A stretch of DNA of 64,000 nucleotides from Muscardinus avellanarius (lineage: Eukaryota; Chordata; Mammalia; Rodentia; Gliridae), in assembly GCA_963383645.1 (NCBI GenBank), contig OY726561.1, forward strand, positions 136,212,404-136,276,403, in the 5' to 3' direction. The notes under the pieces are model-generated. The model saw only the letters and a list, made by a program, of their open reading frames with translations. It had not been told where the DNA came from and did no database searches. The position numbers and the translations under genes were made by a program. Of this stretch, positions 60,601 to 64,000 are shown in pieces. How positions within the stretch are numbered: the stretch's first letter is position 1; every line of letters starts with the position of its first letter.

Positions 60601-62910
60601 TTGCCTTTCTGTCTTGACATGTCTGTGATTAAGGGTACAAGTATTAAAATATTCGTCGTGCCTTTTTCTACTGGAATTTGTGAGAATAATTTTATGACAA
60701 GCTAAAGTGTCTGTTTAAGTACTCAGAGTGCTCCACGTTGAGGGCTCTCAGGCTGTTTCTTCACAGCTCTCGGATGATTTCTTTTGACTCCCATCCAGCG
60801 TATTTGTTGTGTCGAGACAAAATGCTGTTGACTCCTCTAAATGAGATTCAGATGCAAAAAAAGGAGCAGAGATAGTCTGTTCTAGGGCAACTTAGTCATA
60901 CTCACCCCGAATCCTGTGTGCTCAGATGAATCCCAAGCGCACACCTGCAGACGTTCGTGTGCATGGGGGCTGGTTGAAGGAACCTCTGTTCCTGTCTTCT
61001 TTTTCTACTGGGAGAAAATGTCCAGAGGAAAGTACGAAGGGTTTGAATCAGATGAAGAACTGGATTTTTTTTTCCTGCGTGTACTTGATCTTTGTCCTTG
61101 GAGTTACCTGGCCTCGCTTTGCCCTGGGAGTGTGTTTTCTTGCCAGTAAAGTGAGGTAGTAATTACTGCCACTCTCCAGCTCTAACGTGAGGAAGCTTGA
61201 GAGGTCACCTCCTGCCCCCCCGCCCCCCTGTGCAGTGGTGTTCGTGCCACCGTCTTCTCACGGTTCTAAAGGCGACACATGTTCAACTGAGGTTGTTTTT
61301 AGGAAATAAAAGCAAGGCAGGCATTACTTGGAGTCCACAGTTAGAGACACCAACCTTTGACCCCTCGTCATATTTCCCACAGTTGCACGCCCCTTGCACT
61401 TGTAATCCTCCTGCACGCATGCGCATTTTGTCACCTTTCTTCCTGTAAGCGTCTCCTGCATCCTCAGAACACCTCTGTGACCATTCCATCCTTACATGTC
61501 GTCTCTTGTTCTCTCGTTACTTTTAGGCATTCATGGCTTCTGGGGCTTTTTACTATTAGTATCACATTAACTATCCCTATTCATGCAGTATTTTTGTATT
61601 TTTTTAAAATCAAACATCTATAGAAGCATAATTTACTAAGTTAAGGAGTAGGAATGTTTTCAAGGCTATTGTTATGTGTTTATCAAGTAGTTATTAAATG
61701 TTTTATATAGCACCGAATACACAGCATTGAATGTAAAAATACAGAAGTCATGATAGTTTCTGCTTTCCAGGAATTCTTAGCTTAGTTGGGAAGATAAAAT
61801 AATTTTGCAAAAAGTTACCTACCCTTGGGGAACAATGAGCAGTTACTTCCAGAATGCAGCGTCCAGCATGTGTGTTTCCATAGCAGTTAGAATGGGGTCG
61901 AGGGCGCGGCTGCAGCTCAGCTTCATGTTGCAAGCTATAATGACCTTTTGTGGCTGGTGGGTTCCCTCCCATCCTGTATGTATGAAAACTAAGGCCAAGA
62001 GAGACAGACAGACGGGTAGACAGACACAGACACACCCGGGTAGTAGATGGGAAATTTAGTTTTCAAAAAATGAAATTCTAAATCCTGCTAAGAATATCTT
62101 AGCATTTGTGAAAAATTCAGCCTCTTAAAGACCTTTCTGATTATTCTCATCCACAGTCTGGATTGGGCCCTTTTTTGAAGTGTGATGATGGAATAAATGG
62201 GATGTTACCATAATATACTCACGGCCAAGTTGTGTGTCAGGTATCTCTGAATACCCTTTGGGGTAGAGATTTAGTGTGGCTAGAACATGTCTTCAGAGAG
62301 CCTGGCACAGGGACAGCTGTGAGTTTGTAACTTCCCTATCAATATAGTGCATAGATGGGGAACATTTTTTAGCCTGGTTTAAGAACATGGAGTATTTATA
62401 ATTTTACGTTTTTAATGATGCTTATGTTTCTAAGTATGCTTGGGATTTTGTTTTGTTTTAGATGATCTTTACTATAAATTTAAAATAATCCCTGAGCCGG
62501 GCGTGGTGGCGCACGCTTGTAATCCCAGTATTTGGGAGGCTGAGAGCAGAGGATCGCGGTTCGCGGACAGCCTCAGCTACTTAGTGAGGCCCTCCGCAAC
62601 TCAGTGAGACCCTGTTTGAAAATAAAGAATAAAAAATAGGGCAGGGGGTGTAGCTCGGAGGTAGAATTCCCCTGGGTTTTATCCCCAAACCTGGAAAAAA
62701 TAAATAAATAAAAATAAAATAACCCCTAAGGTTTTAGATTTCATTTGTCTTTCTTTTGATCTCTTATTATTTTATAGAAATCTTCTTCCAATCACTCATG
62801 TGTGTATAGAAGAAGGAGAAAAGCCTATGGTGATATTGCCATACATGAACTGGGGAAATCTTAAGCTGTTCTTACGGCAGTGCAAGTTAGTAGAGGCCAA
62901 TAATCCACAG
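27215..62910 (+). CDS. RYK: RYK (receptor-like tyrosine kinase), partial gene model, exons 2-11
   Basis: The ten exons join in frame to about 358 residues, from the N-terminal ectodomain to the kinase hinge. Residues below count from the first one in the window. In order: WIF domain (about 1-118) with Cys83 and Cys117; N-glycosylation sequons at N62, N97, N101, N105 and N132; tetrabasic KRRK at 112-115; stalk; one membrane span (about 151-175); Ser/Thr-rich juxtamembrane segment (about 186-220); kinase N-lobe with G-loop QEGTFG (260-265), ATP-site Lys in FVKTV (K287), and hinge LPYMNWG. Known biology: RYK binds Wnts through WIF, works with Frizzled and Dishevelled and in planar polarity with Vangl2, guides axons, and is cut in the membrane to release its intracellular part; its kinase domain is considered inactive. 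Splice phases in order are 1,0,1,1,1,2,1,1,1,2,0. Exon 1 and the last exons (expected four) are outside the window. No frameshift or stop was seen. Confidence 0.97.
27591..27614. repeat. (TCCC)n microsatellite
   Basis: Six tccc units preceding a truncated minus-strand SINE. Confidence 0.93.
27615..27718 (-). mobile_element. SINE, internally deleted
   Basis: 'aggattgaacccagggccct' joined directly to the B1 arm 'ctcactaagttgctgaagct'. Confidence 0.85.
28422..28631 (-). mobile_element. Dimeric SINE, group a/b
   Basis: 'ggggatggaacccagggcat' to 'gcaccaccacccccggct'. Confidence 0.94.
30104..30335 (-). mobile_element. Dimeric SINE, group b, with perfect target-site duplication
   Basis: (TTTG)n tail, 'gcgggtctggggatggaacc', CpG-rich B1 arm; flanked by gggaggggtcttctt at 30089-30103 and 30336-30350. 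Confidence 0.98.
31040..31089. repeat. Short tandem repeat, 17 bp x 2.9
   Basis: The unit ctgtgtcccgcagcgta repeats three times with no mismatch, in intron 2. Confidence 0.9.
32395..32580. other. GC-rich patch with repeated gccgga steps
   Basis: Contains 'ggagccggagccggaggagc' and high CpG density in intron 2, directly before a SINE. No splice-supported ORF; function unknown. Confidence 0.6.
32590..32797 (-). mobile_element. Dimeric SINE, group c
   Basis: 'ctccgggctatacccccaga' to 'ccaccgcgcccggct'. Confidence 0.95.
33202..33409 (-). mobile_element. Dimeric SINE, group a
   Basis: 'gagttgaacccagcagcatt' to 'ccaccacgcccggctt'. Confidence 0.94.
33851..34008 (-). mobile_element. Dimeric SINE, group a, shortened
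   Basis: 'gaatggaacccagggcattc' to 'ccaccatacccagc'; flanked by tctagattt (33842) and tctaggttt (34011). Confidence 0.92.
34022..34215 (-). mobile_element. Dimeric SINE, group c-like, with target-site duplication
   Basis: 'ggatggaacccaggggcttt' to 'ccaccgcgcctgac'; flanked by tctaggtttta at 34011-34021 and 34216-34226. Confidence 0.95.
34239..34453 (+). mobile_element. Dimeric SINE, group c
   Basis: 'gccgggcgtggtggcgcacg' to 'ccacccagtaccacc' plus A-tail; ttaagtt on both sides. Confidence 0.95.
34546..34750 (-). mobile_element. Nested dimeric SINE, group b
   Basis: 'gcgggtctggggatggaacc' to 'acccaccatgcctgc'. The host sequence ttattcttttttttt occurs before it (34531) and again at 34960. 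Confidence 0.93.
34751..34959 (-). mobile_element. Nested dimeric SINE, group d
   Basis: (TTTA)n tail, 'gttcctggaagcccttctac', ending 'ccaccacgcccggct'; lies between the group b copy and the second copy of its target site. Confidence 0.93.
35160..35188. repeat. (TA)n microsatellite
   Basis: About ten TA units with one interruption, next to a minus-strand SINE tail. Confidence 0.9.
35189..35370 (-). mobile_element. Dimeric SINE, group d
   Basis: 'ggtctcttaagccagcaagg' marks the short B1 arm; ends 'ctactatgcccggc'. Confidence 0.93.
35521..35664 (-). mobile_element. SINE, group a, shortened
   Basis: 'ggtactagggtttgagctca' to 'cctcccaagtcctgggtt'; B1 start missing. Confidence 0.88.
36133..36232 (+). 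CDS. RYK: RYK exon 3: WIF domain, middle
   Basis: The acceptor is ttttacag ending at 36132 and the donor is cag|gtgagt at 36233. The exon is 100 nt, entering in phase 0 and leaving in phase 1: 33 codons from VEYKLGFQVDN to EVPRTLS plus the first base of a Val codon. It encodes the middle of the WIF beta-sandwich and carries one N-glycosylation sequon, NIS (N62 in window numbering). It follows exon 2 after an intron of 8,796 bp and precedes exon 4 after 1,957 bp. Nothing is missing; both splice sites are close to consensus. Confidence 0.97.
36553..36657 (-). mobile_element. SINE fragment (B1 arm)
   Basis: 'gtcttgctaggttgctgagt' to 'gccaccatgcccagctt'. Confidence 0.87.
36661..36992 (-). mobile_element. 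Dimeric SINE split by a nested SINE
   Basis: ID part 36661-36740, B1 part 36941-36992 (truncated). The nested copy is flanked by tattttatttt at 36741-36751 and 36941-36951. Confidence 0.9.
36752..36940 (-). mobile_element. Nested dimeric SINE, group d
   Basis: 'gttcctggaaacccttctac' and 'tctcttaagccagcgcgctg'; ends 'ccaccatgcccagctt'. Confidence 0.93.
36992..37080 (+). mobile_element. Two ID-arm fragments in sense orientation
   Basis: 'gggttcaattccagtaccac' (36997) and then 'agctgggggtagctcaggtc' to 'ttcagtccccagtgcc'; possibly the remains of two copies. Confidence 0.75.
37228..37410 (+). mobile_element. Dimeric SINE, group a, ID arm damaged
   Basis: 'accgggagcggtggcgcatg' to 'ttcagtccccagtgcccc'. 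Confidence 0.88.
37650..38012 (-). mobile_element. Old SINE split by another old SINE
   Basis: Outer parts 37650-37712 and about 37911-38012; inner copy 37735-37910 ('ggtgctggaattgaacctgg' to 'tgccacacgctcagcc'). Confidence 0.85.
38190..38324 (+). CDS. RYK: RYK exon 4: WIF domain end, tetrabasic site
   Basis: The acceptor is tttaaacag at 38181-38189 and the donor is aaaa|gtaagg at 38325. The exon is 135 nt, phase 1 at both ends, so its skipping would keep the frame. It encodes VFRVELSCTGK through RRKMCYKK. The two cysteines here (Cys83 and Cys117) are the expected WIF disulfide pair. Three sequons (NLT, NSS, NFT) lie close together. The KRRK tetrabasic motif is the site proposed in the literature for proteolytic cleavage of the RYK ectodomain. 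About 280 bp downstream lies a 37-bp tandem repeat (38603-38706). Confidence 0.97.
38603..38706. repeat. Tandem repeat, 37 bp x 2.8
   Basis: Copies start at 38603, 38640 and 38677; the unit begins aaagaagcagggtcagtgga and ends ggcctgcggagct. The first two copies are identical and the third diverges near its end. It lies in intron 4, about 280 bp after exon 4. Confidence 0.95.
38808..38905 (+). repeat. MIR-like remnant
   Basis: 'cagactcaggttgtcatctg' followed by 'taaaattggcataatcctct' matches the MIR core in sense orientation. Confidence 0.65.
39170..39300 (-). repeat. MIR-like remnant
   Basis: 'taatcctcacagcaacccta', then a short 'tccattttcagaggac' segment, resembles antisense MIR. Confidence 0.6.
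39754..39936 (-). mobile_element. Dimeric SINE, group a
   Basis: 'ggtcctggggcttgagccca' to 'gcagccatgtccagctt'. Confidence 0.92.
39983..40160 (+). mobile_element. Dimeric SINE, group a
   Basis: 'agccgggcgtggtggtgcac' to 'gggggtatagctcagaggta'; 3' end truncated and followed by a G-run. Confidence 0.93.
40619..40831 (-). mobile_element. Dimeric SINE, group b, with target-site duplication
   Basis: (TTTA)n tail, 'gcgggtctggggatggaatc'; flanked by tgacatggactctttatt (40601) and tgacatggactatttatt (40832), 17 of 18 identical. Confidence 0.97.
41032..41085 (+). CDS. RYK: RYK exon 5: extracellular stalk
   Basis: The acceptor is ttaatttag at 41023-41031 and the donor is t|gtaagt at 41086. This is the smallest exon in the window, 54 nt, phase 1 at both ends, encoding LEEVKTSALDKNTSRTI. 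It lies between the WIF domain and the membrane span and carries a sequon, NTS (N132). Because it is symmetric, leaving it out would remove 18 residues of stalk without shifting the frame. The acceptor pyrimidine tract is broken by A residues; the donor is strong. Confidence 0.96.
41645..41785 (-). mobile_element. SINE, group a, 5' truncated
   Basis: 'ggggattgaacccagggcat' to 'tgaggctggctcatacctg'; the B1 start is missing. Confidence 0.87.
41805..41981 (-). mobile_element. Dimeric SINE, group a
   Basis: 'ggcattggggattgaattta' to 'caagcatgctcctggct'. Confidence 0.9.
42074..42114 (-). mobile_element. ID-like fragment
   Basis: 'ggtcctgaggattgaacccc' then 'gtgccttgctaggcag': it retains the gcctagcaag segment of standard ID elements that the dimeric copies lack. 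Confidence 0.65.
42283..42505 (-). mobile_element. Dimeric SINE, group b, with target-site duplication
   Basis: Long T-run, 'gcgggtctggggatggaacc'; flanked by cttgcaagaata (42271) and ctcgcaagaata (42506). Confidence 0.96.
42704..42903 (+). mobile_element. Dimeric SINE, group d
   Basis: 'agccgggcgtggtggcgttc', 'cactggcttaagagaccc', 'ccaggaaccccagtaccacc'. Confidence 0.95.
42921..43123 (+). mobile_element. Dimeric SINE, group a
   Basis: 'tagctggatgtaatgacaca' to 'cttccatccacagtgctg'. Confidence 0.92.
43185..43370 (-). mobile_element. Dimeric SINE, group a
   Basis: 'actcaggggcagtctacttc' to 'gtgtgccatcacacc'. Confidence 0.91.
44060..44272 (+). mobile_element. Dimeric SINE, group c
   Basis: 'agctagtggtggcccacact' to 'ccacccccagtaccac', tail (aata)n. 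It is the last young SINE before the 6.6-kb SINE-free interval. Confidence 0.94.
44750..44894 (+). CDS. RYK: RYK exon 6: transmembrane segment
   Basis: The acceptor is a long T-rich tract ending tttcag at 44749. The exon is 145 nt, phase 1 in and phase 2 out. It encodes the last stalk residues (DPVHAAPTTSTR), one hydrophobic span of about 25 residues (starting VFYISVGVCCAVIF), and a basic stop-transfer region with MKRIELDD. The donor, cag|gtattg, lacks the usual G at position +5 and is the weakest by eye together with that of exon 8. The reading frame stays open past the donor for 63 codons, to a stop at 45082-45084 (see findings). The intramembrane region is where gamma-secretase releases the RYK intracellular domain. 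Confidence 0.97.
45463..45468 (+). terminator. Candidate intronic polyadenylation hexamer (AATAAA) in RYK intron 6
   Basis: AATAAA lies 379 bp after the stop codon reached by reading through the exon 6 donor. Such hexamers are common by chance; listed because of the weak donor and open frame upstream. Confidence 0.2.
47150..47215 (+). repeat. L2/MIR 3'-end-like remnant
   Basis: 'agatgctcagtaattatttg' then 'tggaagaatgaat' matches the common L2-type 3' end. Confidence 0.6.
47395..47455 (+). repeat. L2/MIR 3'-end-like remnant
   Basis: 'agcaccaggcatacagtaga' then 'tttgtggaatgaataaa' is a second copy of the same type, about 250 bp after the first. Confidence 0.6.
48180..48330 (-). repeat. MIR-like remnant
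   Basis: The layout of 'ccgacaccatcctaaggccc' and 'ctggtggggtagtgtaatgc' resembles antisense MIR; diverged. Confidence 0.4.
49977..50077 (+). CDS. RYK: RYK exon 7: Ser/Thr-rich juxtamembrane region
   Basis: The acceptor is aattatttttag ending at 49976 and the donor is cca|gtaaga at 50078. The exon is 101 nt, phase 2 in and phase 1 out. It encodes ISASSSSQGLSQPSTQTT and on to NNATPIT. This cytoplasmic segment between membrane and kinase domain is rich in Ser, Thr and Gln and is probably unstructured; the NAT sequon here is intracellular and not expected to be glycosylated. It matches known RYK sequences very closely. Confidence 0.97.
50078..52129 (+). other. RYK: RYK intron 7
   Basis: Intron of 2,052 bp with one minus-strand SINE (50914-51124). 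The last 190 bp before exon 8 is markedly GC- and CpG-rich; 50100-50910 and 51125-51940 show nothing recognisable. Confidence 0.85.
50914..51124 (-). mobile_element. Dimeric SINE, group a/b
   Basis: 'ggtactgaggatggaaccca' to 'ccatcgtgcccggct'. Confidence 0.94.
51940..52310. other. GC- and CpG-rich island around RYK exon 8
   Basis: The stretch from 'ccgtggtggcgtctgggcag' through exon 8 to 'cgcgggccctcgtgcccttc' is far richer in G+C and CpG than intron sequence on either side. Nothing suggests a promoter or start codon; a GC-biased or recombination-related origin is more likely. Confidence 0.75.
52130..52255 (+). CDS. RYK: RYK exon 8: kinase domain entry, unusually GC-rich
   Basis: The acceptor is ggcgcctcag ending at 52129 and the donor is aag|gtgcgc at 52256, a weak match to consensus. 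The exon is 126 nt, phase 1 at both ends. It encodes YPTLRIEKNDLRSATLL to RDVLQE, leading into the kinase G-loop. By my count 38 of 41 full codons end in G or C (93%), against 4 of 28 in exon 9. Relative to the human/mouse protein as I recall it, several residues differ (RSATLL for RSVTLL, DIATSRERIALRDV for DIAISRERITLKDV), and all are changes expected from A/T to G/C mutations. The exon sits in a CpG-rich island, about 51940-52310. Confidence 0.95.
52480..52665 (+). repeat. MIR-like remnant
   Basis: 'taagttccagtcttaggatt', 'gatctccagtttatagtcta' and 'ttagatgaaatgatcaca' keep the order of the MIR consensus. Confidence 0.5.
52872..53151. repeat. Complex minisatellite built from two modules
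   Basis: Two modules alternate irregularly: gtggttaggacgcctgcag and acaatcgcagtgaggtgt. The second occurs about nine times, sometimes doubled, and one junction is shortened (gtgaacgcctgcag). It lies in intron 8, about 620 bp after exon 8. Confidence 0.95.
53246..53452 (-). mobile_element. Dimeric SINE, group c, with perfect target-site duplication
   Basis: 'gggtggaacccagaggcttt' to 'ccatcatgcccagc'; flanked by ggttgtctatttttt at 53231-53245 and 53453-53467. Confidence 0.97.
53688..53885 (+). mobile_element. Dimeric SINE, group a
   Basis: 'tagctgggtgtagtagcaca' to 'ttcaatctctggtaat' plus A-tail. Confidence 0.93.
54272..54421 (-). mobile_element. SINE, group a, B1 arm truncated
   Basis: 'gctggggattgagcccaggg' to 'aggaacctgcagtcctcc'; broken where the duplicated microsatellite block begins. 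Confidence 0.9.
54422..54712. repeat. Duplicated block with two different microsatellites
   Basis: A segment of about 45 bp (containing aatcccatagatttaga) occurs at 54423-54467 and again at 54591-54638. The first copy is followed by GC, TC and CCCT arrays, the second by an AC array; both end in ccaaaaagc. Confidence 0.9.
54768..54935 (+). mobile_element. Dimeric SINE, group a, linker deleted
   Basis: 'agccagttgcagtggtgcat' to 'gttccattggtagttacc'. Confidence 0.87.
55101..55187 (+). CDS. RYK: RYK exon 9: glycine loop and ATP-site lysine
   Basis: The acceptor is ttccttttag ending at 55100 and the donor is aag|gtaggg at 55188. The exon is 87 nt, phase 1 at both ends. With the split Gly it encodes GTFGRIFHGILVDEKD to FVKTVK. 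The loop QEGTFG departs from the standard GxGxxG of active kinases by having Q at the first Gly position, as is typical of RYK; FVKTV holds the beta-3 lysine. Codon third positions are very A/T-rich. In-frame skipping would delete the nucleotide-binding loop. Confidence 0.96.
55188..58556 (+). other. RYK: RYK intron 9
   Basis: Intron of 3,369 bp, A/T-rich, with a single SINE near its 3' end (58095-58311). 55188-58090 has no recognised repeat or gene, making it one of the longest unassigned stretches in the window. Confidence 0.8.
58095..58311 (-). mobile_element. Dimeric SINE, group c
   Basis: 'ggtggaacccagaggctttc' to 'ccaccacgcccggct'; imperfect direct repeats gttactgctttttt / gttattgttttttt. 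Confidence 0.95.
58557..58626 (+). CDS. RYK: RYK exon 10: kinase helix C region
   Basis: The acceptor is tgttctgtag ending at 58556 and the donor is cag|gtgagg at 58627. The exon is 70 nt, phase 1 in and phase 2 out. It encodes QASEVQVTMMLTESCKLRG and then LHH; the Asp before it and the Arg after it are split codons. By family alignment this is the helix C segment and the following turn (LRGLHHRN) of the N-lobe. The flanking introns carry few SINEs. Confidence 0.96.
59038..59254. repeat. GT-rich satellite with regular CpG
   Basis: About 217 bp built from short units such as cgtgtgtgtc and cgtgtgtgcc, with a CpG roughly every 8-10 bases, in intron 10. Confidence 0.93.
62496..62715 (+). mobile_element. 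Dimeric SINE, group b, just before exon 11
   Basis: 'gccgggcgtggtggcgcacg', ID arm 'gggcagggggtgtagctcgg'; direct repeats aaaataatccctga (62482) and aaaataacccctaa (62716). It ends 62 bp before the exon 11 acceptor junction. Confidence 0.96.
62778..62910 (+). CDS. RYK: RYK exon 11: kinase N-lobe to hinge; last exon in the window
   Basis: The acceptor is tattttatag ending at 62777 and the donor is cag|gtgaga at 62911. The exon is 133 nt, phase 2 in and phase 0 out. It encodes NLLPITHVCIEEGEKP, then MVILPYMNWGNL and on to EANNPQ. VILPYM aligns with the gatekeeper/hinge region of receptor tyrosine kinases, with Leu at the gatekeeper position. The acceptor is only 62 bp after the end of a group b SINE. 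The following exons (catalytic loop, the altered DFG motif and the C-lobe) are beyond the window. Confidence 0.97.
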
Positions 62911-64000
62911 GTGAGAAAATTTTGCCTCTATACCTTCTATTCGCCAGTAGTTTCTGGTAACATATTTGAAGGTAGATGTTAGCATTCGTCTATATAAACT
63001 CAAGGCCTGCAGAAAGAAATCCAAGACGAACCAAAAGATGTGTACAGCCTGTGATTTGGAGCAAGCGGAAGGTGGTTCGCAACCCATCGCAAGGCTTCCC
63101 CTTGGCTGGGCCTAACCTGCCCGTCTCGTGGTGTGCTGACTCACAACTGCCTCCCATGCTGCCACGCGCCTTGGTCATTTTTCTGATCACTCTGGGGAGG
63201 CACTCGTCCTCCATCTCCCCTCTGGGATGGAAGCAGGCCTGACGTGCCGTTGCGGCCCCGTCACACCTAGGGCTGGAGATGCCCCCAGGTCTCAAGCGCT
63301 GGAGATAGTGGGTGCTCCTCCCGTGCTCGCGCCTGGCTGTGCAGCGGCAGCCATCCGCGAGCCTCTCCGCGCCGCCCACGTGCCGAGCTGTCCTCCTGTG
63401 GTGGTCGCAGTGAGCCTGCTGGCTTCTGCTGTCTGCTGTGTGTGGAGTCTCATTAAGTTGGCTTTACGATTTATGCTAAGGTACTTACTGAAGGTGCTGT
63501 GAGAGAATGGGCTAGAAAGTGCACTGAGCATTTGGCTTAGCATGCAGGACCTGCGCTGTGAACCGACAGGTTGAAGCTGTGCGGCTCAGCAAGTGGCTAG
63601 GGTCGCGGCCCCTCAGCGTCACCACGGTGCTGGCGGACTGGAGGAGCGTATCAGAGCTGTAGACACAGACTCCTCCCAAAGGTCCCCAGGGGATAATATC
63701 CCAAGATCAGCTACTGTTCTAAAAGAAAAAAACAATTGTTGAATAATAAGCATCTGAAATATTACCTTGAGAACCCAGCATTCGTTGGAGCAGCTATTAT
63801 CCATGCTGGTTGTTGGGGAGATGAATCTAACAGATGATACAGTCCAGTAAATATTAAAACATGTATGGAATAAGGACTGTAGTTGATATAGCTATGGGAA
63901 TATATTCTTGCCTAAGAAATAGCTTTCTAAAACTCAGTGTGTAAGCCCAATGTGATGGCACACACCTGCAATCCCAGTACTCAGGAGGCTGAGACAGGAG
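62911..64000 (+). other. RYK: RYK intron 11, 5' part
   Basis: The intron runs off the window. 62911-63942 is unique, with a GC-rich patch around 63230-63420; a SINE starts at 63943. Confidence 0.85.
63943..64000 (+). mobile_element. SINE start, cut by the window end
   Basis: 'agcccaatgtgatggcacac' to 'ggctgagacaggag': B1 arm start. Confidence 0.9.

Larger units (their letters stand above)
58627..62777 (+). other. RYK: RYK intron 10
   Basis: Intron of 4,151 bp with a GT/CpG satellite (59038-59254) and one SINE (62496-62715). 58740-58980 resembles a degraded ancient repeat I cannot name. 59260-62490 shows nothing else I recognise. Confidence 0.8.

Overview
This is a mammalian, almost certainly rodent, chromosomal window. 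It contains one protein-coding gene, on the + strand: RYK, the Wnt-binding receptor with an atypical tyrosine-kinase domain. The window starts inside a very long intron and ends inside another. Ten consecutive internal exons can be joined in frame with canonical AG/GT splice sites at 27215-27336, 36133-36232, 38190-38324, 41032-41085, 44750-44894, 49977-50077, 52130-52255, 55101-55187, 58557-58626 and 62778-62910. Together they carry 1,073 coding nt (about 358 residues). By comparison with the known protein I number them exons 2-11. Exon 1 (signal peptide) lies upstream of the window, and the exons for the rest of the kinase domain and the C-terminus lie downstream.

Organism: the window is packed with a dimeric SINE made of a B1-like (7SL-derived) arm followed by a shortened ID-like (tRNA-derived) arm. 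This architecture is known from squirrel-related rodents (B1-dID type), so a sciuromorph or a related lineage is most likely; I cannot fix the species. I sort the copies by diagnostic bases into four groups. Group a: ID arm 'gggctgggggtgtagctcag', mostly old. Group b: ID arm 'gggcagggggtgtagctcgg', tail 'agacctgc'. Group c: ID arm 'ggtctgggagtatagcccgg'. Group d: like c, but with a shortened B1 arm ('ctggcttaagagaccc') and 'ccaggaaccccagtacc'. For minus-strand copies the ID arm is met first.

Layout: 1-27214 is intron 1. It holds dense SINEs, an antisense L1 fragment (about 23690-25060), an old mammalian repeat (4906-5220), and a striking 7 x 30-bp CpG-rich minisatellite (12462-12671) whose unit contains a YY1-like motif. 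27215-41085 holds exons 2-5, which encode the WIF (Wnt-binding) ectodomain, its KRRK tetrabasic site and the stalk; the introns contain heavily nested SINE stacks. 44271-50914 holds exons 6-7 (transmembrane and juxtamembrane) and is free of recognisable young SINEs. 52130-52255 (exon 8) sits in a short GC- and CpG-rich island with a complex minisatellite about 620 bp downstream. 55101-62910 holds exons 9-11 (start of the kinase domain through the hinge), with a GT/CpG satellite in intron 10.

I found no second gene, no functional RNA gene and no prokaryotic-type system. The most unusual observations are the YY1/CRE-like minisatellite, the GC-biased exon 8, a possible truncated RYK form from a weak exon 6 donor, and the stacked SINE insertions at 33842-35114.
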